Assembly: GCF_020283565.1 (NCBI RefSeq) | Contig: NC_060061.1 | Coordinates: forward strand, 930,001 to 994,000 | Direction: 5' to 3' | DNA from: Trifolium pratense | Lineage: Eukaryota; Streptophyta; Magnoliopsida; Fabales; Fabaceae | Length of the DNA stretch: 64,000 nucleotides | Position numbers and translations under genes: made by a program | The notes under the pieces: model-generated | The model's input: only the letters and a program-made list of their open reading frames with translations | What the model was told of the DNA's origin: nothing | Database searches by the model: none | Shown here: positions 41,536 to 54,126 of the stretch, piece by piece | Layout: each line of letters begins with the position of its first letter | How positions within the stretch are numbered: position 1 is the stretch's first letter

Positions 41536-41597
41536 CTAGGTTTGCTCTAGTATGTTAGAGGTCGTGGGATCGATCCTAAGCTCTATTGTAAATAAAA
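41536..41597 (+). mobile_element. Very short SINE fragment
   Basis: 62 bp with GGGATCGATCC as a box B, A-rich end, and a perfect 15-bp duplication AAAATTACATGCATA at 41521-41535 and 41598-41612. Confidence 0.65.
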
Positions 41598-41768
41598 AAA
41601 ATTACATGCATAAATATTTTGTGGAGAAGATAAAAAATTAAATCCAGTAACTTTGCAGCGATAAAAAACTTATTTAACCAAATAAAATATTACGAATCAC
41701 TAAAAATTAACAATTAATTTTACGCAAAATTAACATAAATTATTTTTTTGTACAAATAAATAAATGTA

Positions 41769-41773
<5 letters not shown>

Positions 41774-41853
<80 letters not shown>
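41774..41853. repeat. (TA)n microsatellite, 80 bp
   Basis: Uninterrupted TA inside the 3-kb Mutator-type element. Confidence 0.95.
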
Positions 41854-41855
<2 letters not shown>

Positions 41856-42333
41856 TTAAACAGAAAATAAATATTAATCTTTATAAACTAATAATATTAA
41901 AATATTATTTTAAAAGGTAATAATATAGAAATATTAAAATCATCCATTCATAATAATAATAATTAAAAAATTTGTTAAAGTCATACGTTTCTTTCTTTAG
42001 AAAATACACAATACTAAAATCATATTATTTTATAGGATATTATAATAATTTAAAAAAAATTGGAGTAAATATTAAAATATTTGAATCTTGTTAAAAAAAA
42101 AGTGAAAATTTGGGTTGGAAGATTTGATACATGCTTTGATTTATTGTGGAATATGATTGATGATTATATTTATGTGATGGATATATTTGCAAATTTTAAA
42201 ATTAGTGTTTAATATAAAAAATTTAATAAAGAAACAAAATCTGCATTAAATGTTTTTGATTTGGTAAACACATCAGCAATGTACCGGTACATTGCCATAT
42301 AATATGTGTACCGAAGAATTCACCTTATATTTA

Positions 42334-43262
42334 TGTTAATGCGGGACACCTATAATAAATTGATTAATGTGGAAAATAATTTCAATTTTCTATACAAGTT
42401 GTTACAAAGTTGATTACAGACACGTGCGTATATGAATAGGAGAATCAACTTTGTGTATCTGATCTGTTTTCAATAAAGAGATTAGTCGTCGTTAAACAGC
42501 TAGCGTTAAAATTTTCGTATTTATTCTCAAAAGGGTTTGTATCTCATTCCAAAAGTTATTATTTCAAAAAATGAGATGCTCAACTCGAGAATTTGAATGT
42601 TAAACTCCAATACAACTTTAATATTCATGTGGCGTTCGGGTATCCCTATTCCACCTCACCTCGATATGAACTTGCGTTGAATTTTTCTATTTTTTTTATT
42701 AAAAAATGAGGTAAAAGTCAAAAACTATTTTGTTTCGACAATATGATTTTTAATTTCAAAGAATATATATAGAAAAACAACTTTATTTAATATTCAACTT
42801 AAAAATAAAAATAAACATAAGACTTTGTTTAAGGGTTTATAATTTAAGATATGTAAAGTATAATTAGATATATGTGGGGTGGATTCAGGGACAGGTTCGA
42901 GATGCGTATCAATGCCCCTATTATTCAACCCACCCAATCTTCTAAATTTGGGGAAAACCCAAACCCAATCAAATTCGCTTTTTCCCAATGCGGGAGGTGG
43001 ATACCATGAATTATATTTGCATGCCCAAATCCAATAAAACTTAGATGGGCTAATTAACCGGTTAAATCAACTAGTTAAATTTGATTAAAAAAATTAGATG
43101 GGCTAATTTGGGTTGTGTTGTGATGAACTAAATTAGGTAGAAGGAAAATTGATCATTATTTAAAAAAAAATAAAATGAAACATTATCCAGAACAATTCCA
43201 CATCCGCATGATAGAGTGATAGGTGTTGCATTTTTCTGTAATTGTAATTTGTCCAAACAGAA
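42334..43262. other. Region upstream of the thylakoid-protein gene
   Basis: No second gene seen. GAACAATTCCACATCC lies about 75 bp before the ATG; no convincing TATA box was found. TTAGATGGGCTAATT is repeated at 43042 and 43096. Confidence 0.4.
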
Positions 43263-46217
43263 ATGGCTCTTTTTCTTAACGCTTCCTTGTCTTCAACTTC
43301 CAAACCTCATCGTCACAATCTCTTGAAATCGAAACCTTCCTTTTCAACCACCTCAGCAACTCATCTTCCTCTGTTTCTTCTGGTTAGTATACAATGTTAC
43401 AATATGATTCATTCATTCTTCTTTAACATCTATTCTTTCTTCTTCACATGCAGGCACCTAATCTGAAACAACAAGTTTCTCAAAAACTCACATTATCATC
43501 ATTTGGTGCATCAGTTTCTAGTGCTACCCTTGTTGCTCTTCTATCTGCTTCTCTTTTCTTTGTTGATCCCGCACTAGCATTTAAGGTATATATTTATTTA
43601 CTATGACTATGTTTCGATTCACTTATTTTAGCTTATCTACTTGCATAACCACTTGTGACAACTTATGATTATGAAAACGGTTTATAACATGTTCATAGGT
43701 TGCTTGTTTTCATTGTATTTCTATAGGCAGGCTCTCAATGATAGATAGCTTATGAAAACAACTTATAAATTATTCAAATAACTTATTCATAAGCGCTCAT
43801 TCATAAGCACTTATGCTATAAGCTGCGAAATTTGTTTATCCAAATAGGCAAGGCCAGCCTGCAACAAGTGCAGGGTGTCCTAAGGAGTCGGGCCTTCATT
43901 TTTAATAGTTGAGGCCTCCGGGCCTTGAAACAGTCGAGGCCGTCACTACAAATAGGGTTCAACTAACTACATTCAATCACTTCTATTTTCTTAAATTATT
44001 ACCCGTGTCTGTGTGTTAGTAGTATCTTCTTTGGTGTCTGTACTTTGTTCATAGTTAATAGTTTTTAGATGAGAATTTCAACCCCATTTGTTCAAGTTTT
44101 ATTCTTTTTGGAAAACAAATAAAGTGTATGGTGGTGAATGCAGGGTGGAGGGCCATATGGTCAAGGGGTTACTAGGGGACAAGATCTTTCCGGGAAAGAT
44201 TTCAGTGGCAAGACACTCATCAAGCAAGACTTCAAAACGGTGTAAACACATTTGTTCAAATTGATTTCTTAATTTAGATCAAAATATAACATGTTATCTT
44301 ACTCTTATTACCTGTTATATTACAGTCCATACTGCGACAGGCCAATTTTAAAGGTGCAAATTTGTTAGGTGCTAGCTTCTTTGATGCTGATTTAACAGGT
44401 TTGGCTAACACCAAAATAGTATAAATAATGAATGTAGTATACGCGTTGATGGTTTTAAATTGCAACCACAATTGCGGTTTATGTTGATGTGGCTGCAATT
44501 TTGGTTGCAGTGCCGTTGTGGAGACCTCTAAAACTGTTATATTGCATCCAGAATTACGATTGCGGACTACAATTTAAAACCATAATAACATCATGGCTGG
44601 TTATTTACCGTTTTCTTTTCAATCTCTCCCCACCCATTATCAGGTGCTGATCTTTCAGATGCTGATCTTAGAAGTGCAGACTTTTCCCTTGCAAATGTGA
44701 CAAAGGTAACTCTTTTTTTTATGTATTAGTGATACATGTTCATTATGCTAGGATCTAATGGGAATTTTTTTCAGATAATTTCTTATTACCAGTCGATAGA
44801 TATATACTTGCTTCAAATTTTGCTTAATATCAGTGACTGAAAGTAGGTGAATTACATGAGTAATTCTGTAAGAGATACTTGATAATAAACACATGATTCC
44901 CTTGTTCAACAACTTTCTCAACTGTTATATGTTGCTTTGTTATATTATTTGAAGAAAAGAAGTGATAAATGTTCCAAATAAATGGCATGAAATTCAATCC
45001 AAAATGACAAAATTGAAGATTCAAGGGATATTACTTATAAGAGCGAACACGGATGAATTTGTTCTAAATACGAAATACTAGTATATCTGGTGCTAACAGC
45101 TTCTACTTCAAGTATTATTTTAGTTGAAGCAGAAAATATGCCTCAATTCAGTGTAATTAACAAAGTTTTTCTCATGCCATTTCTCAACTTTGTCCGGTTG
45201 GCGCCACCACTTTCTGCAGGTAAATTTGAGCAATGCTAACTTGGAAGGTGCACTTGTAACGGGAAATACATCTTTTAAGGGATCAAATATTACAGGCGCT
45301 GGTATGTAGCAGTATCACTTAATTATTGTATGCTACTATTAGATTTTTAGGCGAAATATGATTTTCAAAGTGTTTATCTCATATTATCTTTCGACTCATT
45401 AAAGGTTAGTGACATAGAACTGATTTTGTGTTTCAACCAACTTTTATAAGGATACTATAGGAAGATAGGACATAGGGAGAAAGAAGAGCGCATGCAAGAG
45501 AAAGAAAGAAAAAAACATGGAAAGCGAATTTGTCAAGAAAAAAATCCTGAATTACTTGTGAAAATTGTTTTCCCTTCATTTTCTTGTTACCTTCCAAACC
45601 TATGTAAATTTGCAAACAATTCAGACATACTACTGAAGGTTCTACATCAGAAAAAAGTTAGTCTGAGGTAAAAATTCATTAAAACCTACTTGCATAAATT
45701 CGTTTTCTAAACGTTTTTGCGAGAAGGACCTAACCTTAAGCCCTATCATGTCTTGTTTCATTTTGTTCTGTAAAGCATCAGGTTTGTTTGGGTCTAGGGT
45801 AGGGATGAGATAGGGTTTTATAGAATTGGTCCGAGCAAACTTTAAGGACTCATTAGCATTGGGTATAACCCGTCCCAACACGTCACTTACTCGCCTCTCA
45901 AATGTAAATTCTAATCGTTAGTTCTATTACGCTGGCGATGATATTTAGATTCAAGTATTTGATGTTAGAAAATTATAAGATGTGTTGATGTTTTGTCTAC
46001 GATCTTTCTCTAATCCAGATTTCACTGATGTGCCACTAAGAGAAGATCAGCGCGAATACCTCTGCAAAATTGCTGACGGGTAAGATTTTATGTCTAAATG
46101 ATGCTCATTTTGATTTCTAAATATGTATTATGCTTCATCTGTAACGATGTTATTTCTAATGACAGAGTGAACTCAACAACTGGAAATGCTACACGCGATA
46201 CATTGCTGTGCAATTAG
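43263..46217 (+). CDS. Thylakoid-lumen pentapeptide-repeat protein
   Basis: Eight exons: 43263-43382, 43454-43585, 44144-44239, 44326-44398, 44644-44705, 45220-45301, 46019-46079, 46166-46217; 225 residues, all GT-AG with phases agreeing. Residues 1-50 are Ser/Thr-rich and basic, a chloroplast transit peptide; a hydrophobic segment (ATLVALLSASLFF) ending PALA-FK is a thylakoid-transfer signal with an Ala-x-Ala site and no twin Arg. The mature part has A(D/N)LxX pentapeptide repeats (LSGKDFSG, QANFKGANLLGASFFDADLTGADLSDADL in pieces) and a Cys pair, LCK and LLCN, that could form a disulfide. It strongly resembles the Arabidopsis 15-kDa lumenal protein encoded by At2g44920, whose biochemical role is unclear. 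Intact. Confidence 0.92.
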
Positions 46218-46439
46218 TATTCCATTGCCGAGTATCAAACTGTAACTTTTGAATTTCTTAGATATAAACAACAAATAAACAAATCCATTAAAGTTGAATA
46301 TAATGTATATCATGTCAAAGGTGAGGTGAGATTAACTTTCCATTTATGAAAGAAAATCAAATATTTTGTCGTATATTAGGTTTCATCATCTAATTTGTAT
46401 TATAATTTAATTTATTTATTTTGATAAGAAAAATGATAT

Positions 46440-47400
46440 AAAGAATACAAAGGGTACTCTAACCCATATACATCACATTACAAACAGCCACTTTGCATAC
46501 ATTCCAAAGAATTGTTGAACCAATTTGCAAAAACGAAACAAATACATAAATCTTTGAAGGAATGTTGGTTTTCCATAACTGAGCTTTATTTACCTCTAGA
46601 TCAAAACCATCAAGAGGTGTGCTTGAAGAGAGAGCTTTGTAGCACGATTTTACAGTGAATCCTTGCACTTTATCATACATCCAGTGTCATTGTCCGCGGC
46701 TGGTTTAATATTGGTCAAAATAGTGCTCAGTTCAGCTAACAGCTCAACCACATTGTCTGTGTGCAGAACCGATACCTGCAGCAGCACTGCGGCACAGATC
46801 CAAATTCACTTTCCAGCTCCAAATTCTGCCTGCCCCTTCACCCATTTCTGATGCCACGGTTTCTTTATTTGACGCAAGTCTCTGCATGATAATTTAAATG
46901 AAAACGGTGTATACCTGTGTTCCAAAAGATCATGCAAAATAGTTCCACGATGGTTCAACAAATGCCATTTTTACTTAACACTGCTAATTGAAAGCTTCAA
47001 GATTCTTCACACACAAACCTCCTTTTTAATTGTCATCATTGCCGCCACTTAGAAACTTGCGTTGGAGAGACCTATTCTTGCACCACCTACTTAGGAGCTT
47101 TAGAACGGGATTGATCGATGTTACACGACCACCAATGGACAATTGCCTACATTTCCACCCAATCAATCTCTTCTTGAAATTGTCAGTTACAGGCAACCAT
47201 GTTCTATAATTTCTTGCATTTGCTCCCACAACTAAACCAAGAAACTTTAACGGTATTGCTTCAACACAGCATGACAGAAAAGTGGAGGCCGCGTTGTTTA
47301 TGATATAGGACGACAGTCATTTGCCTCTTGCGGGTTGTCTGACTTCAGAATAAATGCTATAAGTGCAGCAGATATGGCCATAGGAAGAACACCATTGATA
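46440..47400 (-). pseudogene. LINE reverse-transcriptase relic
   Basis: Minus-strand pieces in several frames: ISAALIAFILKSDNPQEA (RT), then WKCRQLSIGGRVTSINPVL (the thumb-like segment after RT), then FTVKSCYKALSS and KTNIPSKIYVF (zinc-binding domain at the end of plant LINE ORF2). Multiple stops and deletions. It starts about 220 bp 3' of the thylakoid-protein gene. Confidence 0.75.
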
Positions 47401-47479
47401 TGATCATATGAAACTCATTCAAAAACACAATCTAATAAACATCTTCACGAAGTATCACAAAAGAAAATAAAGCATCTAA

Positions 47480-47925
47480 TAAACAAAACAAAAAAAGTCA
47501 TGATACTCAATACCATCTTCGTGAAGATCTTAAAATTGAATTTCTTACCGTAAAAGATGCACTTATCTGTTGGAACGGTTTAAAAGAAAGATATGAGCAC
47601 AAATAAAACTATCATTCTCCCAAAAGCTCATTATGATTGGATACATTTACAAGATTTTAAAACAGTAACTACATATAATCCAGTGGTATTCAGAATCACT
47701 TCTCAACTGAAGTTGTGTGGAGAAAAGGTAACCGGTGAAGATATGTTAAAAAAAATCATTCTCCATTTTTTATGCATCTAATGTGCTCCTGCAACAACGA
47801 TAACGAGAAAGGGATTTATGAAATATTCTAACTTAATTTCTTGTCTTCTTGTGGCGGAGCAAAACAATGAACTTTTAATTAAAAGTCATAAGGCGTGTCT
47901 CACCAGTACCTCTCCATTCTCATAA
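47480..47925 (+). pseudogene. Copia gag relic, plus-strand arm
   Basis: Plus-strand fragments typical of a gag family: KAHYDWIHLQDFKT, FRITSQLKLCGEKVTGEDML, AEQNNELLIKSHK. Stops and frame changes throughout. Paired with an inverted copy to the right. Confidence 0.7.
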
Positions 47926-47934
47926 GCGAATGTA

Positions 47935-48250
47935 GCATCACACGATCACTATGGACAAACTCGTAGACAAATTCATGATTTTTCATTAAAAGTTCATTAT
48001 TTTGCACGGCCACAAAAAGGTAAGAAATCAAATAGGAATATTTCTTAAATCCTTTTTTCTTGATATTATTGTTGCATAAGATCATTAGATGCATTAAAAG
48101 TGGATAGTGGTTTTTCTAACATTTTCATCAATTACATTTTCTTCAAACAACTTCAATTGAGAAGTGATTCCGAATATCATAGAATTATATACAGTTCCTA
48201 ATTCAAAATCTTGTAAACGTAAATGCATACAATCATAACGATCTTTTGAG

Positions 48251-48309
<59 letters not shown>

Positions 48310-48430
48310 TTTATGCAAGTATCTTTCTTTTAAACTATTTCAAAGAACAAGTGAATCTTTTACCTTAAGATATTCATTTTTAAGAACTTTGTGAAGATGA
48401 CGACGAAGGAATATCATGATTTTTGACTTT
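47935..48430 (-). pseudogene. Copia gag relic, inverted arm
   Basis: Minus-strand fragments of the same family: RYDCMHLRLQDFE, FGITSQLKLFEENVIDE, KGFKKYSYLISYLF, QNNELLMKNHE. The two arms meet tail to tail near 47930. A TAA array has expanded within this arm (48251-48302). Confidence 0.7.
48251..48302. repeat. (TAA)n microsatellite
   Basis: About 17 units of ATA/TAA. Confidence 0.95.
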
Positions 48431-48439
48431 TGTTGATTA

Positions 48440-49367
48440 AATGTTTTATTTCCTTCTTTGGTAGTATACTTATTGTCTTCTTTTGGTCCAATCTTTATTG
48501 TCTTCGATCTGCATCTAAATAAGTTTCAACATCCATACTTCATCACAAGTAATTCTGCAAATGTCAAGAATCTCAAACTCAAACTTAGAAAGATTCAACA
48601 TTTGCGATTTCCCATCAAAAGGCATACCGCGATAATAGAAGCAAATCACAAAAAGTAATAATAAAGATAGTAAATCACAAATGCATGTGATGGAATCAAA
48701 GTGCACAACTTTAAAACATCTCTTCTTCTTTTTTTTATTTTTTATAATAAGAGTAATAAAATAACGAGAGGGTAGAACCCCTTACAATCCAACATCAAAA
48801 GAGTGAAGAAAATTGCATTCAAAATTAACGATAATTGGAGAAAAATGAGTGTCAAATCCTTTTTTGGTTTAAATCATCTCATTTTTGAGGAATATGAACA
48901 ATAAAAATATCAAATACAACTAACATTAACAATATTAATAGAAATAAAGAAATAAAATTAGTTATAAATAAAGACACCGGCCTTAACGTGGAAATAAAAA
49001 CTATCCCTAGGATTGACAAACCATAAAAATAAATCATAAAACCAACCTTTAAAAGTAAATAGGTATTTTAAACTGACTGAAACAAAAAATAATCTAAAAA
49101 ATAAGCTCAGTAACATAAATAACATACTAAATTTTGAGCCAAAATAGAGTATTGTGTTGTGCGGCTCAATTTTTCTCCATGCACAACACAATGATGCATG
49201 CACCTTGCATTGCAAATAGGGTTAGGGTTTATTACCTATTATTTACTCACCTCGTGGACTAAGCCCAATACAAACACACACCCTTTTTATTTTTCTTTTA
49301 TTTTTTTTTATTATTTATTTTTTAATTAATAATCTTCTGATTCCCAGAGGAAAAGGGCTAATCATCC
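48440..49367. other. AT-rich spacer without a gene
   Basis: Several frames of 60-85 codons exist but none has family features or a plausible composition. Confidence 0.45.
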
Positions 49368-49397
49368 AGAGTTTGGCCGAGGTAAGTCAAGTCTAAT

Positions 49398-49728
49398 TTT
49401 TTTTTTAACGGCAAAATGATATTTATATATAAAAAACGAATTGGAAAAAAGTACAAGTGATACTCAATCCATTTCTAAAGAAAAAGTACAAATAGTACTC
49501 CACCCAATCCGAAAAAACCATACCCAAAACTATCTAGCTATACAGTCAAAAGGATTCGTACACCACTCATAATTCATAAAACAAGCAAGGTGTACCAATC
49601 TTTTTTGCCAAAAGCCATTTCCAAGAAACAAGCTTAATTCTATCCACCATCTCTTGTAACTCTACAATTCTCCCCAAAAAAATCCTATCATTCCGAGAGC
49701 GCCATAAAGTCCAAATGACCGCATGCCA
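49398..49728 (-). mobile_element. 5'-truncated LINE
   Basis: On the minus strand it codes WHAVIWTLWRSRNDRIFLG, the end of plant LINE ORF2, and finishes in an A-run (poly-T at 49398 on plus). A 30-bp duplication with one mismatch, containing CCGAGGTAAGTCAAGTCTAA, lies at 49368-49397 and 49729-49758. Confidence 0.85.
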
Positions 49729-49759
49729 AGAGTTTGACCGAGGTAAGTCAAGTCTAATC

Positions 49760-51290
49760 AAAAATTGTTTTCATTAGGAATTAAACTCGAGTTCTCTCGA
49801 ACAATTCGTCCTAGGAGAAGCTTATTAACCACCTAAATCAAATATTTTAGTTTAATTTTTTATTTATTTTGTGTGTGGTTCTCATTTGAAGAGAGCCACC
49901 CAACAAAATGAATTCTTCTACGATTATAGAAAATAAATATTGAATTTTTTAAAATTTCTTTAAGAACTTTATAATATTTTATCAGCTTATAAAGAAACAA
50001 ATATAACATTTTAATCAAAACAAATTAAAACTATATAACATATCTAAACAATATAAATAATTTTTTTTATACATTTCTTTATAGATGAATGAATATTAAA
50101 TCCTTCCAAAATTCATAGAGAATAAATATTAAATTTTGTAAGTTTTTTATAAACTATATAATAGACATTTATTTTTATAAACAATATAAATAAAATTTTT
50201 TATACAATTTTTTTCAGGGATTCATAAATGTTGAATTCTCCCAAAATTTATAGACAGTAAACTAACATGATAAATAAAAAAACTAACATGGAAAAATTAA
50301 GAAAAATATACATTCATAGACTTATAGTGTTATGAAAATAATCAATAAAATATAGAAGAACACAGATGAAGCAGATAAAGAGAAGCAAAGAGAGATTATA
50401 GTATTATTTTTTTCTAATTGTATTTCTAATATAATGTTGAGTCATATTTATATAGGACACAAGTAAAATCATATGACATCAAACATTGGACAAAAAAATT
50501 ACATCAAAATTAATTAAAAAAAATTACATAAAATCATGGCAAAATGGAATTGATTATGGTCTGTTATTGACATCTCCCTCTAGGAATAATAAGATGAGGC
50601 GACTGAACATTCCATTGTTTGGGGCAGATTAAACTCTCTTATTCAGACCCACAAAAGGAATAATAAGATTGATTATCAGAAATACATTTATTAAGCACAC
50701 CTTTTAATCTGTTAGCAGGTTAATTTTTGTATCCGGATGAAAAGCTTAATTTCTAATATTTTATATTTCCTCATTAGACCCATTGTCCATTGAAAAATTT
50801 GGTGTTCTCACAACAAGTGTATCTTCGAAGATGTTAAGCATTTTGTCCAGGACATTGACGCTTAAGTGTTATCCCATCTGCATCATGTCTTGATAGCTTT
50901 TGCCAAGAACACATAACCTTGGCCAATGAATTTCGCAAAACCACGTAACCATTGCCCTATCACTTCCTTTAATAATATCATCACAACCAATATAGTCATT
51001 CATCCTCTCTACATGACCCATATGTATCCAATCCAACCCATTTCATCGTGGGATCCCTACAACTAATGAACTTCTTTATTCGATCAAATAACATTACTGT
51101 GTTATTTTATTAGGTTAGTTACTAAAATATATTTATAATAATTTATAGGTTGTTTCTATTGTATATAAAGAAATTTAATCATATAATATAATATATAATG
51201 ATATAGTTACAATTTTACATTTTTTATACAAAATTTTCACCATCATCGGCGAGAATTAATCTCCAATAGATAACTTGTAGGACATATGAA
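49760..51290. other. AT-rich spacer without a gene
   Basis: No ORF with recognisable features. Diverged repeats of ATAGAGAATAAATATTAAATTT at 49930 and 50118. Confidence 0.45.
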
Positions 51291-51295
51291 GTTAT

Positions 51296-51790
51296 TAGGG
51301 ATGACATGAATACTCACATCCGAGAGATCCACCCGAGTTGACCGAGTTTGAGTTTGGGTTCGGGTGACACCCGATACCACGAGTGTGGGTTTGGGATCAC
51401 TCAAACACATACCTGAAACCCAAACACCCACCTGAATGTATGTTAAATTACCTATATTTTGCATTTTTAATTGACAAGGCTTGTTTTGCTTTAATTTTCA
51501 TCAATGACAATATGTTTTGATTAAATTTACAACATATGTTTTTGCTAACTAATTGGCAATATATTTAATTTCTCTCGTTCCTGCTTAAATTTACAATATG
51601 TTTTGCTAACTGATTGACTTAACAGATCTTGTATTGCTTAAATTTGCAAAGTAGTACAAAATACGTCGTGGGTTTAAGTTTGGATAGAAAAACCCGAATG
51701 GGTATGAATTTTGTTTTACCACCCGAACAGTTTTTGAGTTTAGATTTAGATTTGGGTGGTAGTTTCGAGTATGAGTTTGAGTAATTAGTT
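51296..51790. mobile_element. hAT-type relic
   Basis: Begins TAGGGATGACATGAATAC like the element at 32919 and has CCCGAGTTGACC / GGTTCGGGTGACACCCG subterminal words. The right end (GAGTATGAGTTTGAG near 51770) has decayed and no target duplication was found. Confidence 0.45.
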
Positions 51791-51959
51791 CTCACTTTTC
51801 AAAGGAATTTTTCACCATATACTCGTAAGTTAAGGGACCAATGCCCTTACCCCTATACATCTATAATATGTAATAAGCCAGACATATTTCCCTTTCTCTC
51901 TCCTCTCCTCATTCAACCTCATTCCTCACATTTAATGTTTCTTTTGCAAAATTTATTTA

Positions 51960-52260
51960 GTCTTTACGTTTATGGCAATTGATTCAACATTTAATAGTGG
52001 ATTTGTCCAATTACTCATTCCCCTATTCAATTTTGTCCATATCATGTTATCGTTTACTATTATTAAGGATCGCATCAATTTACCATTTAATAGTGGATTT
52101 GTCCATATCATGTTATCGTTTACTATTATTAAGGAAATTTTACCCCTAATATTAATGACTAATAATTTTACACCTAATAAACGGAATCACTTAATGACTA
52201 ATAATTTGTCCATATCATGTCCATCCCAATCACTTTCATAGAAATTTTACACCTAATATT
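51960..52260. repeat. Local tandem duplications
   Basis: TTTAATAGTGGATTTGTCCA and ATCATGTTATCGTTTACTAT each occur twice (near 51990/52086 and 52043/52108), and AATATTAATGACTAATAATT recurs at 52148 and 52254. The 89-codon frame is made of these repeats. Confidence 0.7.
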
Positions 52261-52299
52261 AATGACTAATAATTTTTACCATTCCCCATAAAATCACGT

Positions 52300-54080
52300 C
52301 AAATTCATTCTTCCAATAGAAATTCATTTTAGCCATTATTTTAATATTTTAATGCTCATTGATTAACAATATGTTTCACCCCTAATTCTTGCATCCATAT
52401 CAAATACATCTAATCATAAAATATTGGTATTATTTGCATTAATACATATTAATTATGACAGCAAATAAATCAGGTTATGAGCATATTAGTCTGAGTATGA
52501 ATGAGAATGACTCAAATATATATAGATATGTATGCACTCTCATATTCTTCACTTTTGAAAATTCATGGTTATGGCTATCGTTACATTCATTTTTTTAATT
52601 GGGATTTCACAACTCAAGTAAAACTTATATGCTGATTTTGTACCCAAAAAAATTCATAGGCTGACATGAATACATAAGGAATCCAGTGACAATGGATGTT
52701 GCCAAGTGGCCATAGTCTCAAATTCACGGGTACAATTCTTAAACTTTTTGTACCATTCTCTTTTCCGCTTATTATTAATCTTAATCTATATTCATCATTC
52801 TTTTTAATTTTTGCAGAAATGGATCTTAGATGAAGAATATGGTATCTGAACTCTATAGATATTGGATCTGACACTATTGATTAAAATTGATTAGTTTTAA
52901 GTGAAGATTATTTTGCCACATAATTATGAATGTTGTAAATTGGTTTTAAAGATGTAATGTGTATTATTATTTTTACATAAAAGTGTAATGTGTATTGTAA
53001 ATTTTAAGTGACAGTCAAGTTGTGTTGTTTTGGTTGAATGATTACATTATACATTCATGTGATATTGTTATGTTTTTTCATTATGAATTTTCATCCTTAA
53101 GTTTTTTTATTATGAACTTTCATCCAATTATGATTTTTAGTATCCGGAAGTATATTTATATTATATATGCCAACAAAACATTGTGGCTTTAGAAAAAGTC
53201 AATGTGACAAAAATGATAATGACGAGGAATACAATCACCAGAAGAATTTTTAGAGTCAATTATTTTTTGGTGGTTGTTGACATGAGAGTAATTTCCTTAA
53301 AAAAAAATTAGCAGTTGAATTCAATATTTTTTAAGAATTCAAATTAGGCCCAATTATAAGTTTATCAATAGGCCACCAAAATCATAAAAACGGGTCTGGG
53401 CATAATACATGATATATTGCTTACCTTAAGCTTTTAAAAGAAATGATACTCAAATTATTATATTTTTGACTTAACACTCCAATTCCAAAGGCAATTGCAA
53501 ATGTTTTTGTTCCAAGCAAATGAATTTATATAGAGAACGATTTGTTGTTTTAATGAATTTAATTTTGTTAAACCAAAATGATACAATTTTTTTAAAAAGC
53601 CCCTATAATAAATGAATTTTTAAAGTGTGCTCTAAAAATGGGTAAAGTAGAAAAAAGAATGTATTTGAAAACCTCATTCTAAGATAATGAATGTCTTAGG
53701 ACCGAAAGAACACTTACAAATAAATGAATGGAGTTTGAATTTGAGATGTCTTTTAACTACTATAAAAACTTTTGGAGATAAAATACATGTATTATTACAA
53801 AATAAAAAATTAGTTAAATAGATTTGAATAGAATCAAATATCATAATATAATTTAATGTTTTTATTGGAGTATTTCTTTCTTCTCTCAAATAATAGTTTT
53901 ATATTTAATTCAATTTTTTATTAATAAAATGATAACAAGTATTAAGCATATTTTTACTGATGTGGGTATTTTGTGTGACTTATTAAACATGTTCGCTTTT
54001 TATGTTATAATTATAACTTTTAATTTTTTATTTTTTATTTATGAAAATTTTAATATTTAAATATTATTTATATAGTCACA
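52300..54080. other. AT-rich spacer without a gene
   Basis: No gene recognised; frames of up to 86 codons look like chance. Confidence 0.4.
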
Positions 54081-54084
54081 TTAA

Positions 54085-54103
54085 GCACGGGTTTGGGTAC
54101 TAG
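54085..54103 (+). mobile_element. Decayed Helitron-type 3' end
   Basis: GCACGGGTTTGGGTACTAG: right arm of a hairpin then CTAG, matching the intact end at 57713-57742, but the left hairpin arm is lost. Confidence 0.5.
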
Positions 54104-54126
54104 GAGATATTAAATAATTCTCTTTT

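Larger units (their letters stand above)
39264..42324. mobile_element. Non-autonomous Mutator-type element, 3.06 kb
   Basis: GGTGAGCACTCCGGTACACA at the left mirrors TGTGTACCGAAGAATTCACC at the right; further in, TGTACCGGTACATTG pairs across both ends. 9-bp duplication TTATATTTA at 39255-39263 and 42325-42333. No transposase frame. Same termini as the MITE at 3041. It has gained a Tourist MITE, two SINEs and a TA array. Confidence 0.85.

Noticed and set aside
46663..46851. 62-codon plus frame
   Set aside because: Opposite strand of a LINE relic; no family features.
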